Source: Zeus faber (taxonomy: Eukaryota; Chordata; Actinopteri; Zeiformes; Zeidae). From it: a stretch of 64,000 nucleotides of DNA. Location of the stretch: assembly GCA_960531495.1 (NCBI GenBank), contig OY482848.1:30757177-30821176 (forward strand). The letters are read 5' to 3'. The position numbers and the translations under genes were made by a program. The notes beneath the pieces were generated by a model. That model had not been told where the DNA came from. It saw only the letters and a program-made list of their open reading frames with translations, and did no database searches. Shown piece by piece: positions 22,951 through 36,194 of this stretch; the stretch's first letter is position 1; each line of letters starts with the position of its first letter.

Positions 22951-23726
22951 GTTCTCTCTTGTTTCTGGGTTTCTGGTTTGCTTCTGCCCCCTCAGACTAA
23001 TTGGAGACTTGGACCAGTAGACCGTGTGGTACATAGCGAACCTACTGTGCACTCCAGTTCATCTCTTCATGGCCAAAACTGAGGCTAGGTTCTTCCATGA
23101 TACTGATAAGAAATATGATTAGAAATGTTAAAATAAATACAGAGGCGGAATGCTCATATCAACAAATGCAAAACAGTCATGATGGTGGCGCTATATGAAG
23201 ATTATTAGTTGCTGTCCATGGTCACATTAGTCCAAACCCACTGGTCAACACAAACAACAAATCAAAATTGTATTTATTGTTCATAACTACAAATACACTC
23301 AACATTGGCAAAAACCAAAGCAGGTGATTGTGTTGTGTACCATTTATAGTTTCGTTTGGGTTGGGTATGGCTTCTCCAATGGTGATATCACTGCATATTT
23401 CACCCCAAAAAGGCCATCGCATGCAGCTTTGATAGGTGTTTTATTGCAGTTGTCCTGTTTTACGGTCAATATTACAGTGTTAATATTTTACATGGCGGAA
23501 ACAAACAATATCTCAATGCTTCAGCGTTGCTTGTGCTTTTTCTCCTGGACCATGGGCTATTTCAGAGCGCACATTTGTGTGCATTATATTAGTGTTGGGT
23601 CTTCCTTTCTCTATCTGAAGGGCAGAATGCCCTTTGTCAGCCTTTTCTTTTGAAGTCAGTGGGGAGGAGAAGTTAGCTCTGGATATTAGCCTGCTGTCCA
23701 TCATCCACGTTGCACTCTGCACTCCC
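22951..23726. other. No gene recognised
   Basis: Anonymous sequence. A 109-codon open frame at 23,324-23,653 is hydrophobic, resembles no known protein and has no splice context. Confidence 0.45.
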
Positions 23727-23822
23727 TAGAGAGAGAAAGAGAAAGAGAGAGAGAGACAGGGAGAGCTAGGGAGAGAAAGAGAGACAGGGAGAGCTAGGGA
23801 GAGAGAGAGAGAGAGAGAGAGA
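23727..23822. repeat. (AG)n microsatellite, interrupted
   Basis: GA-rich tract with a repeated gagacagggagagctaggga block. Confidence 0.93.
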
Positions 23823-24144
23823 ATGCAGATTGGGGGAGGTTTATTGAAGATGGAATGAGGAGAACGGGAGGGAAGAGATTGAGAGAGAAAAAAGGAGGGA
23901 AGGAGGGAGAGAAACAGAGCTCAGGGATTGTGGGAGAGAGTGTGTGTGGGCGTGTGTGAATGTGAGTGTGTGCATGAGCGTGTGCACGGTGTGTCCATCA
24001 CAGCAGTGTGGTCCTCCGAGTTCTTCTAAGTAGACAGGGGGAGGTGTCTCTCTCCCACTCGCTCTCTCTCTCTCTCTCTCGTGTTCTGACAGGGCGGCTT
24101 GCACTGCTGCAATGCGTAAAGGCTTCACAGATTTGCAGCTTCAT

Positions 24145-24300
24145 GACTAGCAGACTAGAAGAGAGACAGGCTGACTTACTGACTGACTGGCTGGCTAGCT
24201 GGCCCGCTGAATTGCTGACTGGCAGGCTGGCACGTTCATCTCACTGGCTGACCATTTGAGTTACTGGCTGGTTGCCTTGACTGACTGACTGACTGACTGA
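24145..24300. repeat. Degenerate CTGA/CTGG minisatellite
   Basis: A run of ctgactgactggctggctag-type tetramers with drift. Scattered units continue to about 24,545. Confidence 0.8.
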
Positions 24301-24773
24301 ATATGTAATTAATTTACTCTGAATGGCTGAATGTTTGACTCTGTCTGACTCTGACTGGCTGTCTTACCGACTGACCAACTCAGGGAATGGATATTGTATC
24401 CTGTTATCGACAGGATATCCGACTGACTGTTTTGCGGTGCTGCTAACATACTGGCCACAAGAGAAGCGCCACAGCTTCAGTCACTGACCAGCGAATTCGA
24501 AATGCAGGCTGACTGACTGGCTGGACGATCAACGGGCTGGTTGGCTCGCTCACGGGTTGAAGGCTCCATAATTCTACTATGACACATAATTCTACTATGA
24601 CTCACTCATACAGATGGGAGCAAACAATTGCGGAGGCACAAATCATGACCACCAAACTGAAAGAAGTGTGAATTGATTGAGCAGAAAGGCAGAGCCTGGG
24701 GAGGTCTGAAGGGACAGAAATGGAGGGAGGAAGGTATCCACAGTGATTACTGATGATATGTCATACATACTGT

Positions 24774-24774
<1 letters not shown>
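24301..24774. other. No gene recognised
   Basis: Contains further ctgactg units and a short tatcctg...caggata inverted repeat near 24,400. Confidence 0.5.

Positions 24775-24823
<49 letters not shown>
24775..24823. repeat. (CT)n microsatellite
   Basis: About 23 CT units. Confidence 0.97.
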
Positions 24824-26904
24824 CTCTCACTCTCTCTCCATCCCTCTGTGTCCCCTGATAAGGGAGTGGCGTCATCCCTGTCCCAAGCGATCGTGTTTAC
24901 GTGAGAGAGCTCGCCATATTGTGGTGTCAGGAGATCACCGTCTCCCTGGGCGCCAACATGGTCAGACTGGAGTAGAGAAGGAAGTGGCCCAGTGGGAGTA
25001 TTGGAGCCAGGCCAGTGTGATGAGGATGCATTTTATATATTCTGAAAAGTATCATGCTTGGCTGCACCCCAACCCCTCCAGTCCGTGCTTACGGGACTCG
25101 AGGACTGGACTGGACATTACAGGACAAAGGGAGTGTAGAGTCACTGGTGAACCAGGGCGGACATTATCATTGCCCGTACCATCTGATCGCCACAAGGCAG
25201 CTGAGGGTGTAAGAGTGTCAGCTTGCAACCAAAGCCACCCAAGGTCTGGCATCTAAACTCCATCACCATTGTCATTGAAGTCATTGAAGCAAGGGTTTAA
25301 CTTCAGTTTCAAACTGTTACCTCCGCTAGCTCGCCTCATTTAAATATCACTCCGAATGTGGAGCCCTCAGATAATTTTATTATAACAATGCTGTCTATTA
25401 ATATTTGAAATAACTTTTCTGTCAACGGGCGGAAGTCTTCCGTTTTCATTTCCCGCTTAAGGCACAAGTGCAAGCAACATGGCGGTGGCCAAATAAAGCT
25501 GTTACGAGAATAAACGGCATCCCATTGTCCCCTTGTGTGGTCCCATCCCAACCCGCCCTCCCCTAAACCCGCTGCACCACAGGGTGTTTAGAGTACTGGA
25601 CGTGTCCTGGGGCAGTGACCCACTGATCCTCACAGCAGATGACTGTGTTTGGCTGGGAAAACATCCAGGTACTGAAACAACATTGTGGAACAGTCTGCTT
25701 ACCTTGCCTCTCTCTCCCTCAGTCCTGCAGGATACAAGACCCCCCCAACACACACACCCAGTGCAACACGCCCCAGAAACCGAGTGCAGTACGTTTGTAG
25801 CAGCGCGATGCAGGAGAGAGAGCGATAGAGGGAGAGAGGTGAGGGAACAGCATGAGTCTGATTCACACTCTCCACACCAATGCAAATGAGTGTAAAAGGA
25901 GTGTGATTGTGAATTGAGAGTGTCCGTTTTTACCAGAGCTGTCAAAGTTAACGTGTAAATGAATGCCATTCATTTAAAAAGGAATAACAGGGGTTTTTTT
26001 TATTGCATATATTGCAATGTTTTCATGAAGCAACCTCCACGCATCTTGCAGCCTCTCTTCCACCTGTCAGTCTCGCAAAGAGGCAATCATCGAAGGCCAA
26101 ACCATGGACTGTAGCATCTTTGAAGACACCTGTTGGTTTCAAAGAAACCATTTGAAGCCTCGAGTTTGGCTTTACCCTTGAAGGGCTGGCTCCAAATTTG
26201 TGCGGCAAGCTGAGTCTTGGCATGCTGAGTTGGGATGAGTAAGAACCACCTGGGACATGGAAGAAAAATCCTTAATCAAATATGAATAATTGGCCTGTCA
26301 AGAAAGCAACAATGTCCCCAAATATCACCCTTTAAGCCTAAATATCCTCTTAATGGAACAATCATTTTCAAAATTACAACCAAAACACCCATAAGAGGAA
26401 GTAAACTCTATTGAGACCCGAAAGTATTGCAGAAGAAATACAGTATATTTACTTTGTAGCCTGTGTAGTTGGTTGTCTAGGCTAAAGCAACTCCACTCAG
26501 AGCTATAGCCATCAACGTAGCCAGCATTGTATCCCAAATGGCTTAAAAGATATTTCTAACACTACGTTTCCAGATGATTAAGTCCAAACGCCATTCTAGT
26601 GCTGTACCAATTCTGTGGTAGAAGAGACAATGCCACAGAAACAATCTGCTGAAACAGCTTCGATCATAGAATACACAAGTGTATGGATTTTGGAGATTCT
26701 TTTTCATTGATTTTCACGGGACTCGTGCACAGGAAGACTCGATCGATGGGGTTGCTTACAATGATGTTATTATGTGTATAACAAACGTGATCGGCCAACA
26801 GACAGACATAGCAGGTCTCCGCCTCAAAGTGAAAATAGAGATTGGCCCCTGCTTTAATGATGCTGAATCAGATTGGCTCTCCCACTCAACACTACACCTG
26901 TCCT
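24824..26904. other. No gene recognised
   Basis: Anonymous sequence. Open frames of 118-167 codons at 24,753-25,969 start in or overlap simple repeats and resemble no known protein. Confidence 0.45.
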
Positions 26905-27012
26905 GTTCAAGTTCAAGTTCAAGTTCAAGAGATTATTTGTCACATACATATACATACGTTCATACATATATGCAGTGAAATGTCATGACACCCGGTGATT
27001 ACGCACAATAAG
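26905..27012 (-). mobile_element. 3'-end fragment of a (CTTGAAT)n-tailed LINE-like repeat
   Basis: One of four minus-strand copies in this window. It shows tandem ttcaag units, then ttatttgtcacatacatata, a cagtgaaatg block and acccggtgattacgcacaat. On the minus strand AAATAAA-like sequence comes just before the tandem units, as in a LINE 3' end. Other copies are at 31,863, 52,337 and 55,843. Only a 3' stub is kept. Confidence 0.6.
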
Positions 27013-28281
27013 CTCTATAAATATTGTTGTTCATCTCCTCCAGCGAAAAGTGAAGGAGGCACAGCCATAGGGGACATGACCATTGTAGTGGACCTCCTTT
27101 AGTTCCATTATGTGGTAAAGCAGAAAGCTGTAGCTCTCTGGCCTCACTACATTGTACAGAAAGCTGATTTCATTCTGTGGTTCAGCAACTCACTCGTACT
27201 ATTAATAGACCAAAATATACGTTGTGGTTGAGTAACCTTGTCCAAGTAGCACGTGATAGAAGAAGCAGTTGGGACACGGCCAAATGAGATGAACACTAAC
27301 AGATGAAACCTTGATTTCACCCTGACCCATCCTGCTTATAACTTTTTGACAGGTGACCTTCCTCGCAATTTATTGGACAGTTTAAAGAGGGGAGTGGGAG
27401 AAGGGGGGGAGGGGTGCAAATATGAATTGACAATATTGCTACTAACCCCAATGGTTTGTCTCCAGCCAATTGATGGTACACAACTCTGGCCACAGAACAC
27501 AATCACAGAGCAATGACATTGCCTACCAAACAGAAGACAACTGGGGAGGTTCAACGTAAGGTAAATGTTGGGATTTGAGGCTGGCTGTATATGCTCGCGC
27601 CTGTTTGCAGAAATACCAGCATACATTCCTCCAACCTTTAAGAGGAACACGGGACGCGCAGAAAATTGGCCCAGCGCCAATGTGCAGCGTCTGCTAGGAG
27701 GACAGACTGTACTGTAGAGCAATCACCTGCAGAGCGACTTTAACAAATGATCCCTGTCTGAACAGATGCCCCTCTGAGGTAGAGAACAGGAGGTCACGTC
27801 TTCTACTCTACTCATGGGTATTGCACTGCTGTCGTGCATATACGACGTGTTGGATAGATAAGACTGATTGATTGATTGATTGAGATTAACAAAAGCTGTA
27901 TTTTGATTTGCACATCAAATGTCTTTAAACATAAGGATTTTTGAGGTAAATTCATGAAGTCTGCAACAGCCAAAGGAAAGTTGACATCTGTCCTTTAAGC
28001 CGTTAAAAGTTATAGCACCAAGTGATTCACACTGTATGTTCTTTCGAATTCCAACTTTATTCTGAGAATTCTGAGATGAATCAATAAAATTGAGTATTTT
28101 TTGCAGATGCCAATATCTTTTTTTCATGTGTCCCTGAGACCTGAGCAAAACTGTCCAAGCACCTCCTCGTTTTAAGAGATAAATACCTCAAGCTTTACTG
28201 TGATGGCAGTCTCAAAGTAATGATTAAAGGTATGTGTACATATGGGTTTGTTTTGATCTGTTCACACAATATGAGCAGCTG
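27013..28281. other. No gene recognised
   Basis: Anonymous sequence with a short (GATT)n near 27,868. Confidence 0.5.
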
Positions 28282-28366
<85 letters not shown>

Positions 28367-28370
28367 TGTG
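28282..28370. repeat. (GT)n microsatellite
   Basis: About 40 GT units with two single-base interruptions. Confidence 0.98.
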
Positions 28371-28639
28371 CACCAACTGGAAAGGCGCTGGTAAAAAAAA
28401 CAGCAAACCCGAGTGAAGGAAGGAAGAGAGGGGAGGAAGAAAGAGTAAAGGCGTCCGTTCACCCTAATAAGTGGAGGAATGTCTTTTGCATTTGGTTAAA
28501 AGCAAAAGTGGCCCTAAATTTAGAAACCTCTGTCTGTTGTTAATCTTGGCATGATAAACTAGTCGGATTATCACTTGCTCCTCAGAGTCCTATTCAGTGG
28601 GAATAGGACGTCGTTATGGGCGTCTGGGTATTCAGCCCC

Positions 28640-28936
28640 GAATGTTTTATGAAGAGCCCCTGATCTCAAATAGGCCCTCCGGGCTGGCTCTCCACCCTGA
28701 TCACTCCCTCTCTAACGGTACGACTGTGCCCACGGCCCGCCAGCGATGGGGTGCCTGTGATCAATCTGCCAAAACAGTGTCTTTTTATTTTACTCTGTTT
28801 CCTTATGGAACGAGACAAACACTGTGCGTAATGGGGACACTTTCTCCATCACTCTCTTACCGTAAACCCCCCCACCCATGGAGCATCCACATGCAATTCT
28901 ACTGATAAAATTCAGAGTTGGGTACAACCCTACAAA
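28640..28936 (+). mobile_element. Rearranged hAT-type element (copy 2)
   Basis: The part 28,700-28,905 aligns in the same direction with about 430-690 of copy 1. Shared blocks include gatggggtgcc, ttttattttac, gtttccttatgg and gtaatggggacactttct. The right end, about 28,906-28,936, is the inverted version of the left terminus of copy 1. The two segments therefore have opposite relative orientations to those in copy 1, implying an internal inversion or fusion. Confidence 0.55.
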
Positions 28937-29100
28937 ATAATAAACACACTATTTATATTTGTTTTGTTTGGAAAAACGGGGAACGCAGAGCTTACAGCTC
29001 TGCTTGTGAGGTGGTGTGATTCAATCAAATAGGTGCCGGTCCCAATCTGGGAGGTCCCTGAACCTGTTCCAGCAGGATCCAGAACAAATTAAGCCGTAGG
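28937..29100 (-). repeat. Inverted copy of the repeat at 199-365
   Basis: Its reverse complement shares ggcttaatttgt, cctcccagattgggaccgg and acaaaacaaata with 199-365. It again lies directly outside a hAT terminus. Confidence 0.6.
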
Positions 29101-29528
<428 letters not shown>

Positions 29529-29808
29529 CCTCAGACCAGGCTGATGGTTAGTGGTATTATGAGCTCTTCTCATCCCGCCTCATTTTGATTTAAGTGTCAG
29601 TCACACATATACACACACAAACACACACACACCCTTCTTAATTCTCTGCTGACGTTGCACTCCTTACAGAAATGGTTAATGTGCAATGTGCATGTATGTT
29701 TGTTTATGCATCTATCTGTGTTTACATCTGTGTGTGTGTAAGACACTGACACTCTGAGACACTGTGACAGAAAGACAATGGAAAACTGAGACAATAAAAC
29801 GGCGAGAC

Positions 29809-29810
<2 letters not shown>

Positions 29811-29851
<41 letters not shown>

Positions 29852-29863
29852 GAGAGAGAGAGT
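29811..29863. repeat. (AG)n microsatellite
   Basis: About 24 units with minor interruptions. Confidence 0.96.
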
Positions 29864-30421
29864 AGGAAGAAGAAGAAGAACAGCTGATTTCATTTTCAGC
29901 GTCATCAGTAGTAACGTGACCTCACTGTCACCTTTTTACCTCCTCTCCTCTTCAACCCTCCCAGCACCACCACCACACCTTCATAACCACTAATATCCAC
30001 TAATAGAGCTGGTATCCATCCCCTTTGGCTCCGGAAAAGGACAGTTCTGCCATTAAACTACCCCATTGGAGACTGTGTTAATTGAATTTGTGTATTACAT
30101 TCTTTTTCGAAAAGGTAAATGCACTCAATCAGGTACAAGACGTTCCTAAGTTTAAATAGAATTGCTCTGGATATTCTTGTAGAAGATTAAGCAGTAAGGA
30201 GAATTTCCTTTTATATTCAAATGTTTTGTATTCAAGGGTTTTGTAAACTTGTTTTCTTGTTGCACATGACAGAATAGGACTAGGATCTGTCTAATAACTG
30301 GAGCACAAATACAACAATTTTACAATTGGATTGTAAAATTAAATAATCCCCCCACTACTGTTTAGGCTAAGTAAAAAAAAACGGGCACATAGAACAAGAT
30401 TTTAAATGTAATTTCTAGTTA
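29864..30421. other. No gene recognised
   Basis: Anonymous sequence. Confidence 0.5.
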
Positions 30422-30931
30422 TGAACAGAGATGGGGCTCAAATGCAGGACACAGACTCAGAGTACGTAAAAGGGAAAGTTTATTTTTAGGATGGCATCCT
30501 GGCATGGAGGTGGGGTAAGGGAAAAGGGATAGGGGTGTAGCAGACGGGAAGAAGGTGTGGAGCAGGCAGGACAGCAGCCAGGATGGGAGATCCTGGTCAC
30601 GGCTATGCAGGTTGGCGAAGCACAGACAGGACTCCAGGAATTAAAGACAACTCTGATCTAGGTTTGGCTAGCGTGTAGTACAGGAGGTGAACAACAATCT
30701 GGCGATGAGTGGGTGAAAAGCCAGGGTTCTTATCCTGAAGCGATGATGAGGTGTAATTTGCCTGTAGGTGTGGAGCCAGGAACCGGGAGAGTGGAGACGG
30801 GAGCCACACCCACACCAACACACACATACTGTACATAGAGAGACAAACAGTGGGAGACAGGAGAGGGGAAAGGAACTGCGCAGAAACATGAGGAAAACTG
30901 ATAACTGGGGACACGGCAGGGGGCTGTGACA
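30422..30931 (-). repeat. LTR of the Gypsy fragment
   Basis: Bounded by TG/CA and a polypurine tract on one side. The outer boundary is estimated because the partner LTR is not present. Confidence 0.5.
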
Positions 30932-31650
30932 GTCCAACCCCCCCGAGAGTAACAAATTGACAAGAAAGGGTGTCGGGGTTGAGGTTCCTGAAGCCAAGGC
31001 AATAAGGGAGGGTGAAGGCAAAACGCCCAAAAAACAAGGCCCAGCGTGCCTGATGGGAGTTGCCTTTACACTGATTGGATGTAGGCCAGGTTCTTGAGAT
31101 CAGTCCAGATTATCAATGGGAGTTTTCCGATTCCTGATTCCCGATTCATTCCACTTGGTGGGAGACAGGAGACGGGAAAAAAGTTGCAGGGATGGAGCTT
31201 CTCGTCCTTAGCCAAACGCTGGCAGATGCCCCTACTCCGGAGTTGGAGGCATTGACCTCCACGACAAACTGTCTCGAGGGGTCAGGGTGAATGAGGACTG
31301 GTAGGTTATGACATGAATCGTCTTTTGAGGTCTGAGAAGGCCTCATCAACCTCAGGGGTCCACAAGAAGGGGACAGCAGGAGCTGTGAGTTTGGTGAGGG
31401 CCATGGCCACGCAGCTGTAGTAGTCCCTGATGAACCGTATAAGTTGGCAAAGCTGAGGAACTGCTGGAGCTGCTTCATGGACATGGGCTGGGGCCACTCT
31501 GCCACTGTCTGGATCTTCACAGGGTCCAGCTTACCTGCCCAGTCTCGATAATGTATTCCAGAAAAGGACTGGTGTGGAACTCACACTCATACGAATGTCT
31601 CCTTCTAGCCGGCAACTCGTCAAGAACTGAATCTCAAAATGAGAGTCGAA
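30422..31650 (-). mobile_element. Ty3/Gypsy LTR retrotransposon fragment (fossil)
   Basis: Minus-strand fragment. An LTR-like unit at about 30,422-30,931 begins TGTCACAG on the minus strand and is preceded, in element sense, by a G-rich polypurine tract next to 30,932. Further in, 31,146-31,640 encodes the thumb of a Ty3/Gypsy reverse transcriptase and the start of RNase H, including HTSSVSFLGYI, AEWPQP, FLSFANLYR, FLWTPEVDEAFSDLK and FVVEVNASNSGVGA. The remainder of the element was not recognised. It is broken, with several breaks, and much shorter than a whole element. Confidence 0.7.
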
Positions 31651-31862
31651 CCTTTCGTCACTTTGAATAGTCGTCGTGGAAATGACATTTGAGTGCTGTT
31701 CAGAACAGAAAAGAGCAGCGTGTTTATGAAGTCTCCATACTTCAAAAACTTGATTGTCATTTTGTTCCTGCTGTCACAGCAAGAGCAGCAGGGAAAGGAA
31801 CCAACGGTAGGGCTAGCTAGTAGTGCATTGTCACATCCACCATCTCACATCACCATGTATAT

Positions 31863-31985
31863 TGAAGATTCAAGATTCAAGAGGTTTATTCGTCACATAC
31901 ATATACCTACTTTCATACATATATGCAGTGAAATGTCAAATTCACTGCAGTGAAATAAAAATATAAAGTGAAATATATGTGTATC
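31863..31985 (-). mobile_element. 3'-end fragment of a (CTTGAAT)n-tailed LINE-like repeat
   Basis: Second copy of the family at 26,905: gattcaagattcaagaggtt followed by tcacatacatatacc and gcagtgaaatgtc. Confidence 0.6.
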
Positions 31986-32309
31986 AAATATATTATATAA
32001 AGTCATGTAATATATATTCAATATATATTTAGATGTACACATATTGGATTTACATATACCTACATATTTAAATTATTAATATAATATAATGAAATAATAA
32101 TATCATATTTATTCATTTTCTTTTGATGTTCCAAATAAAATCAAACCCAAACAAAGAAGTTATGTACAAATGAATAGTTTGCCGCACGGAATCCTGCTTC
32201 GAATGAACATCTGAAGCCGCGGAAGTAGCCATTACATTAAATAACTATTGGAAAATGCCCTGTTTCTTTTTTTTGCTTCTTTCCCTCCGTCTCTCTGTCT
32301 ATCCCTCTG
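31986..32309. other. No gene recognised; AT-rich
   Basis: AT-rich anonymous sequence. Confidence 0.5.
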
Positions 32310-32346
<37 letters not shown>

Positions 32347-32374
32347 GCTCTCTCTCTGTCTCTGTCTCTCTCTG

Positions 32375-32405
<31 letters not shown>

Positions 32406-32437
32406 TGCTCTCTCTCTCTCTCTCTCTCTCTCTCTAT
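32310..32437. repeat. (CT)n microsatellite, interrupted
   Basis: Pyrimidine tract with periodic TG interruptions. It keeps long Ser/Leu-rich frames open that are not genes. Confidence 0.96.
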
Positions 32438-32528
32438 GTAAATGGATTCCTTTCCTCCAGACCACGATCCAGTCAGTGTGCATCGATTATGTTTGCTGTG
32501 TCTTGTCCGGTGCACACGATCGCACAGC

Positions 32529-32545
32529 ACACACACATAAACACA

Positions 32546-32632
<87 letters not shown>

Positions 32633-32695
32633 TCACACACACACACACATACACACACTCACACACACACAAACTCACACACACGCACGCACCCA
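32529..32695. repeat. (AC)n microsatellite
   Basis: About 100 bp of nearly pure CA followed by interrupted units. Confidence 0.98.
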
Positions 32696-33054
32696 GAGCT
32701 TCAAACATAGTCACACTCTGCAAACACTGTCCAACACACAAACACACACACACACACACTCACAAAGTGCTGATGGCGAGCTTTCCAGTGCAGCAGAGGT
32801 CTGCAAATATGTTTGCCGTGCAGGGGTCATGCATATTTGATGCTCATAAGAAGGTAAGTCGGGGGGGTTATGAGTGTATATTTCAACAAAAAACAAACAA
32901 ACAAAAGAAACGAGAGAAACATTACTTGTAATTGTTTGCCCGCAACTTGAATTGTGCCTGCAGATGGGCACAATACAAGTAAAAAAACAACAAAACCAAA
33001 GCTAAAGAAAGTGTCTCTGTGTCTTAGTCATAATGACTCATGCACTAAGCTGTG
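32696..33054. other. No gene recognised
   Basis: Anonymous sequence with a short CA run at 32,742. Confidence 0.5.
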
Positions 33055-33136
<82 letters not shown>

Positions 33137-33137
33137 T
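33055..33137. repeat. (AAT)n microsatellite
   Basis: About 27 perfect trinucleotide units. Confidence 0.98.
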
Positions 33138-33629
33138 ATTCCGTTTGTTTGGCGTGTGGATCGGATGGATTCTCGGTTTCTTTCCTGCCCGGCGCCTCCC
33201 TGCTTTTATCCCTGACTTTGCAGATATGATGGGCTGCCCTTGAAGGAGACCTTGGCTTCTGTTGCAGTGACGACGACGATGACGGGAACACAACAAAAGC
33301 ACCGCGGCCGCGCTATGTGTCCCCCTGTCGGCCGAGGGAGTCACTGCGCCACGAGGCCGTTCATTATTTAGGCAAAGGGAATCCCTTTAGAAGTAAGATT
33401 GATGCTTTACCGTCAGTGCTGTCAAATTCAATCTTATTATCAACATTTTGTTTATTTTATTTGATTATACATCCATCTTTTTCTGATTATTGTTTACTAT
33501 ATAGGACCAATATAGTTCATTTTTGGACATGCCTTTCTATTTTTCAGGTCTGTTTTTTATCATTTATATTTTTTTGTTATTGTTTTTCTGTTATTTTTGC
33601 GTTTTATCTGTTGGTTGGTAGGTATTAGG
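33138..33629. other. No gene recognised; small CpG cluster at 33,262-33,360
   Basis: The CpG cluster includes gacgacgacgatgacggg and a GCGGCCGCGC run, but it is only about 100 bp and has no associated reading frame of note. Confidence 0.5.
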
Positions 33630-33790
<161 letters not shown>

Positions 33791-34103
33791 GTAACTACAA
33801 ATATAATTCAAAGAAAGTGTTGGTTTTAAAAGGTTTCAGTAATGCCGTCCAATGCCATCCAATCTCCCCCTCGCTCTGTTGTTCTCTGCCACACACAAAA
33901 AAACACCCAATGAAAGGAAAGGCTTTCGGGGGTTAGCAGTAGGAGGGTGAGAGATAATCAGGCAAGACCTGGATTTTGTTTATCTACTGTTTATCTGATT
34001 GTTTGCTTTTGTGTTTTTCCTTTTTTGTGTGTTTTTGTGTCTCTCATATCTGTAATCTCGGGCCCAGCGACAGTGATAAGCAGCCTGGTGCTTCCAAAGG
34101 ATG
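33791..34103. other. No gene recognised
   Basis: Anonymous sequence up to the target duplication of the endogenous retrovirus. Confidence 0.5.
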
Positions 34104-34107
34104 GTGG

Positions 34108-34566
34108 TGTGGTTTCTTGATGAATTTGATGTGTTGATGAATGAAGGAGTGACCGCTGACGCTGACTTGATTAAAATAATATTTTTACTACACAAATCAG
34201 CATCAAACCAGACTTGCCTAGGACGTCCAGGAGAGAACAAAGCCGGAAGTATTCTCTGCCAAGTGACGCTCGGCACTCGCTTTAAAAGCTGTACAGCGAT
34301 AACATACCACATCTGGTTCCAACCCATAGGTGTCAGCTCAGCCTCTGTCTTGCCATAAATCTCAACATTTCCTCCTCTGGTCAAGCTGGAGGAATCAACA
34401 CAATTCCTCTCCCATAGGGCCTTTGAATAGACCCATTGTTATTTTCGTTCTCCAAATGACATGGAAGCAATAAATCTACAGTAGCATACGTTAATATTAT
34501 TATCGCACTATATCTCAGCTTTGAGAGCTCAGTGACCTATTCACCTCAAACCTTCCAGATACCTCA
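34108..34566 (-). repeat. 3' LTR of the endogenous retrovirus
   Basis: Starts TGTGG and ends CCTCA on the plus strand, giving TG..CA ends. It matches 42,460-42,918 along its full length. The adjacent inner purine-rich stretch, read on the minus strand at 34,567-34,578 (GAAGGAGGAATA), is a plausible polypurine tract. Confidence 0.9.
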
Positions 34567-35702
34567 TATTCCTCCTTCAAGACTATACAAAGTCTCGACA
34601 GAGAGAAGAGTAATTGAACATACGTTGTTAATTGGCTTAATAGAAATCACTTAATAACAAACAAAATTGGTTATAATATACCCTTCTGACCATGCTAAGT
34701 CCTAGAAATACAGCAAATTTGTGGAGTGTGAGAGCGAAATACCCAATTGGCAGCTTCCTTTCTTAGTACATCCAGCAAACAATCAAGACAGGAAAATTCT
34801 TTCACGGTCCCTCTGCCCCAGGCAACCACCTAAGGTACTCCAAATCAATTCAACAGAAAAAGAAGAAGGGTTTAGCAAACTGTATAGGATGTTACTTATA
34901 AATGCATACATTTATTTATATTTATATGTTTATTTATATATTTTTGTCCATAGTCAGGCTGGTCGACCCATCGGACCTTCCAGTGGAGGTCCCAGTGTAT
35001 TCACTTCATCCTATTACAGACTCAACGAAAACAATAGCAAATCAAAGTAATATGTCTTGCTAAAAATATCTAGTGTAGAGTACAGGATATTCATCAATAA
35101 TACAGGTTACATTGTAATAAACAAACTCCAATATTATCAAAACATTCAGGACACATATGTAAGTATTGAACTGTTGCTTTTTTAACACCATCAACTTTTA
35201 ATGATATTTCAGTCGACACCCTTGATCATGATGTCCTCATTCGGGGTCCGCCGTCCATTTTCATCCTCTATTTTCGAGTGTCCATGTTTGAATGTTCAAG
35301 TCCATCAGGCTGTTAGGATCTCTGGACACAGCCATCATCTGACTGGTCCTGAAAGAAAGAATCACCAGCAAGTATCTTGCACAAACATCAAATACAGTAT
35401 AATAATTTCACTTTTGCATTATACTTTAACATTATTCCAATATATGATTAACCAATTCAGACCTGTGTGTTGGTAAATTTTAATAATGCGATTTTTTTGG
35501 CACACCATTCATTTTTTCCACAAACACCTTGGCTTTGTGGATGATAAACAGCTCCTAAACGTTGTTTAATTCCCAATTTTTGAAGAATTCATTTTACTGT
35601 TCTATCCACAAACTCTTTCCCATTATCTGAGGATATGCGATCTGGCAGTCCCCACCTGCTTATGATCTCACGACACAAGAACTTGTCAACCGACTGAGCA
35701 TC
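34567..35702 (-). other. Provirus region between integrase and 3' LTR
   Basis: About 1.1 kb. The part next to 35,700 still resembles integrase at low level. No envelope motif such as a furin site followed by a fusion or transmembrane segment was recognised. Confidence 0.45.
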
Positions 35703-36158
35703 TTAACGCTTGGTTGGACATGCCTCAGTCCCCCGTGAAAATCTATCCACGACGACTAACATGTGTCTTTTACCTCCTATTGGTCTAATCATGTCAACAA
35801 AATCCACAACCAACTTACGCAAAAGACATGTCGGAGTTGGAATGTGACCGAGTGGACTCATCACACCCCTCCGAACATTATTTTTAAGACAGATTGTGCA
35901 TCTGCCTATGACATAATCAATTTGCTCAAGCAAGTACGGTGCCCAAAAACCATACTCTTTCGTTATTTTTCTTCTTACCTCCCCCCTTGCAACATGGGCT
36001 AACCCATGTGCTTCCTGAGCCATCAGACCTAGTAGGTCAGGGGGTGCTACCATCAGTACTTCATGATTTCTCCACAGACCAGCAGAATCTTGTGTGGCCC
36101 CTCGGTCCAACCATAATTGTCTATGGCTGACGTCGCTTCTTGCATCGAGATCGGCCAA
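35703..36158 (-). pseudogene. Retroviral integrase-like region (front part)
   Basis: Fossil part of the provirus. The minus-strand text has the His-His-Cys-Cys zinc-binding arrangement (HGLAHVARGE ... GRCTICLK). It is followed by the start of the catalytic core, LVVDFVDMIRP then MLVVVDRFSRGTEA, matching the usual first-Asp region and the VVVD.FS.W block. Confidence 0.75.
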
Positions 36159-36194
36159 TAGTCAAGCTTCAGTCAGGCCCACAAGCTCAGCAAG

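Noticed and set aside
24753-25256. 167-codon frame
   Set aside because: Starts in a CT microsatellite and continues in composition-biased sequence without family resemblance.
32248-32931. 227-codon open frame
   Set aside because: Almost entirely CT and AC microsatellite translation (Ser/Leu then Thr/His repeats); no domain text.
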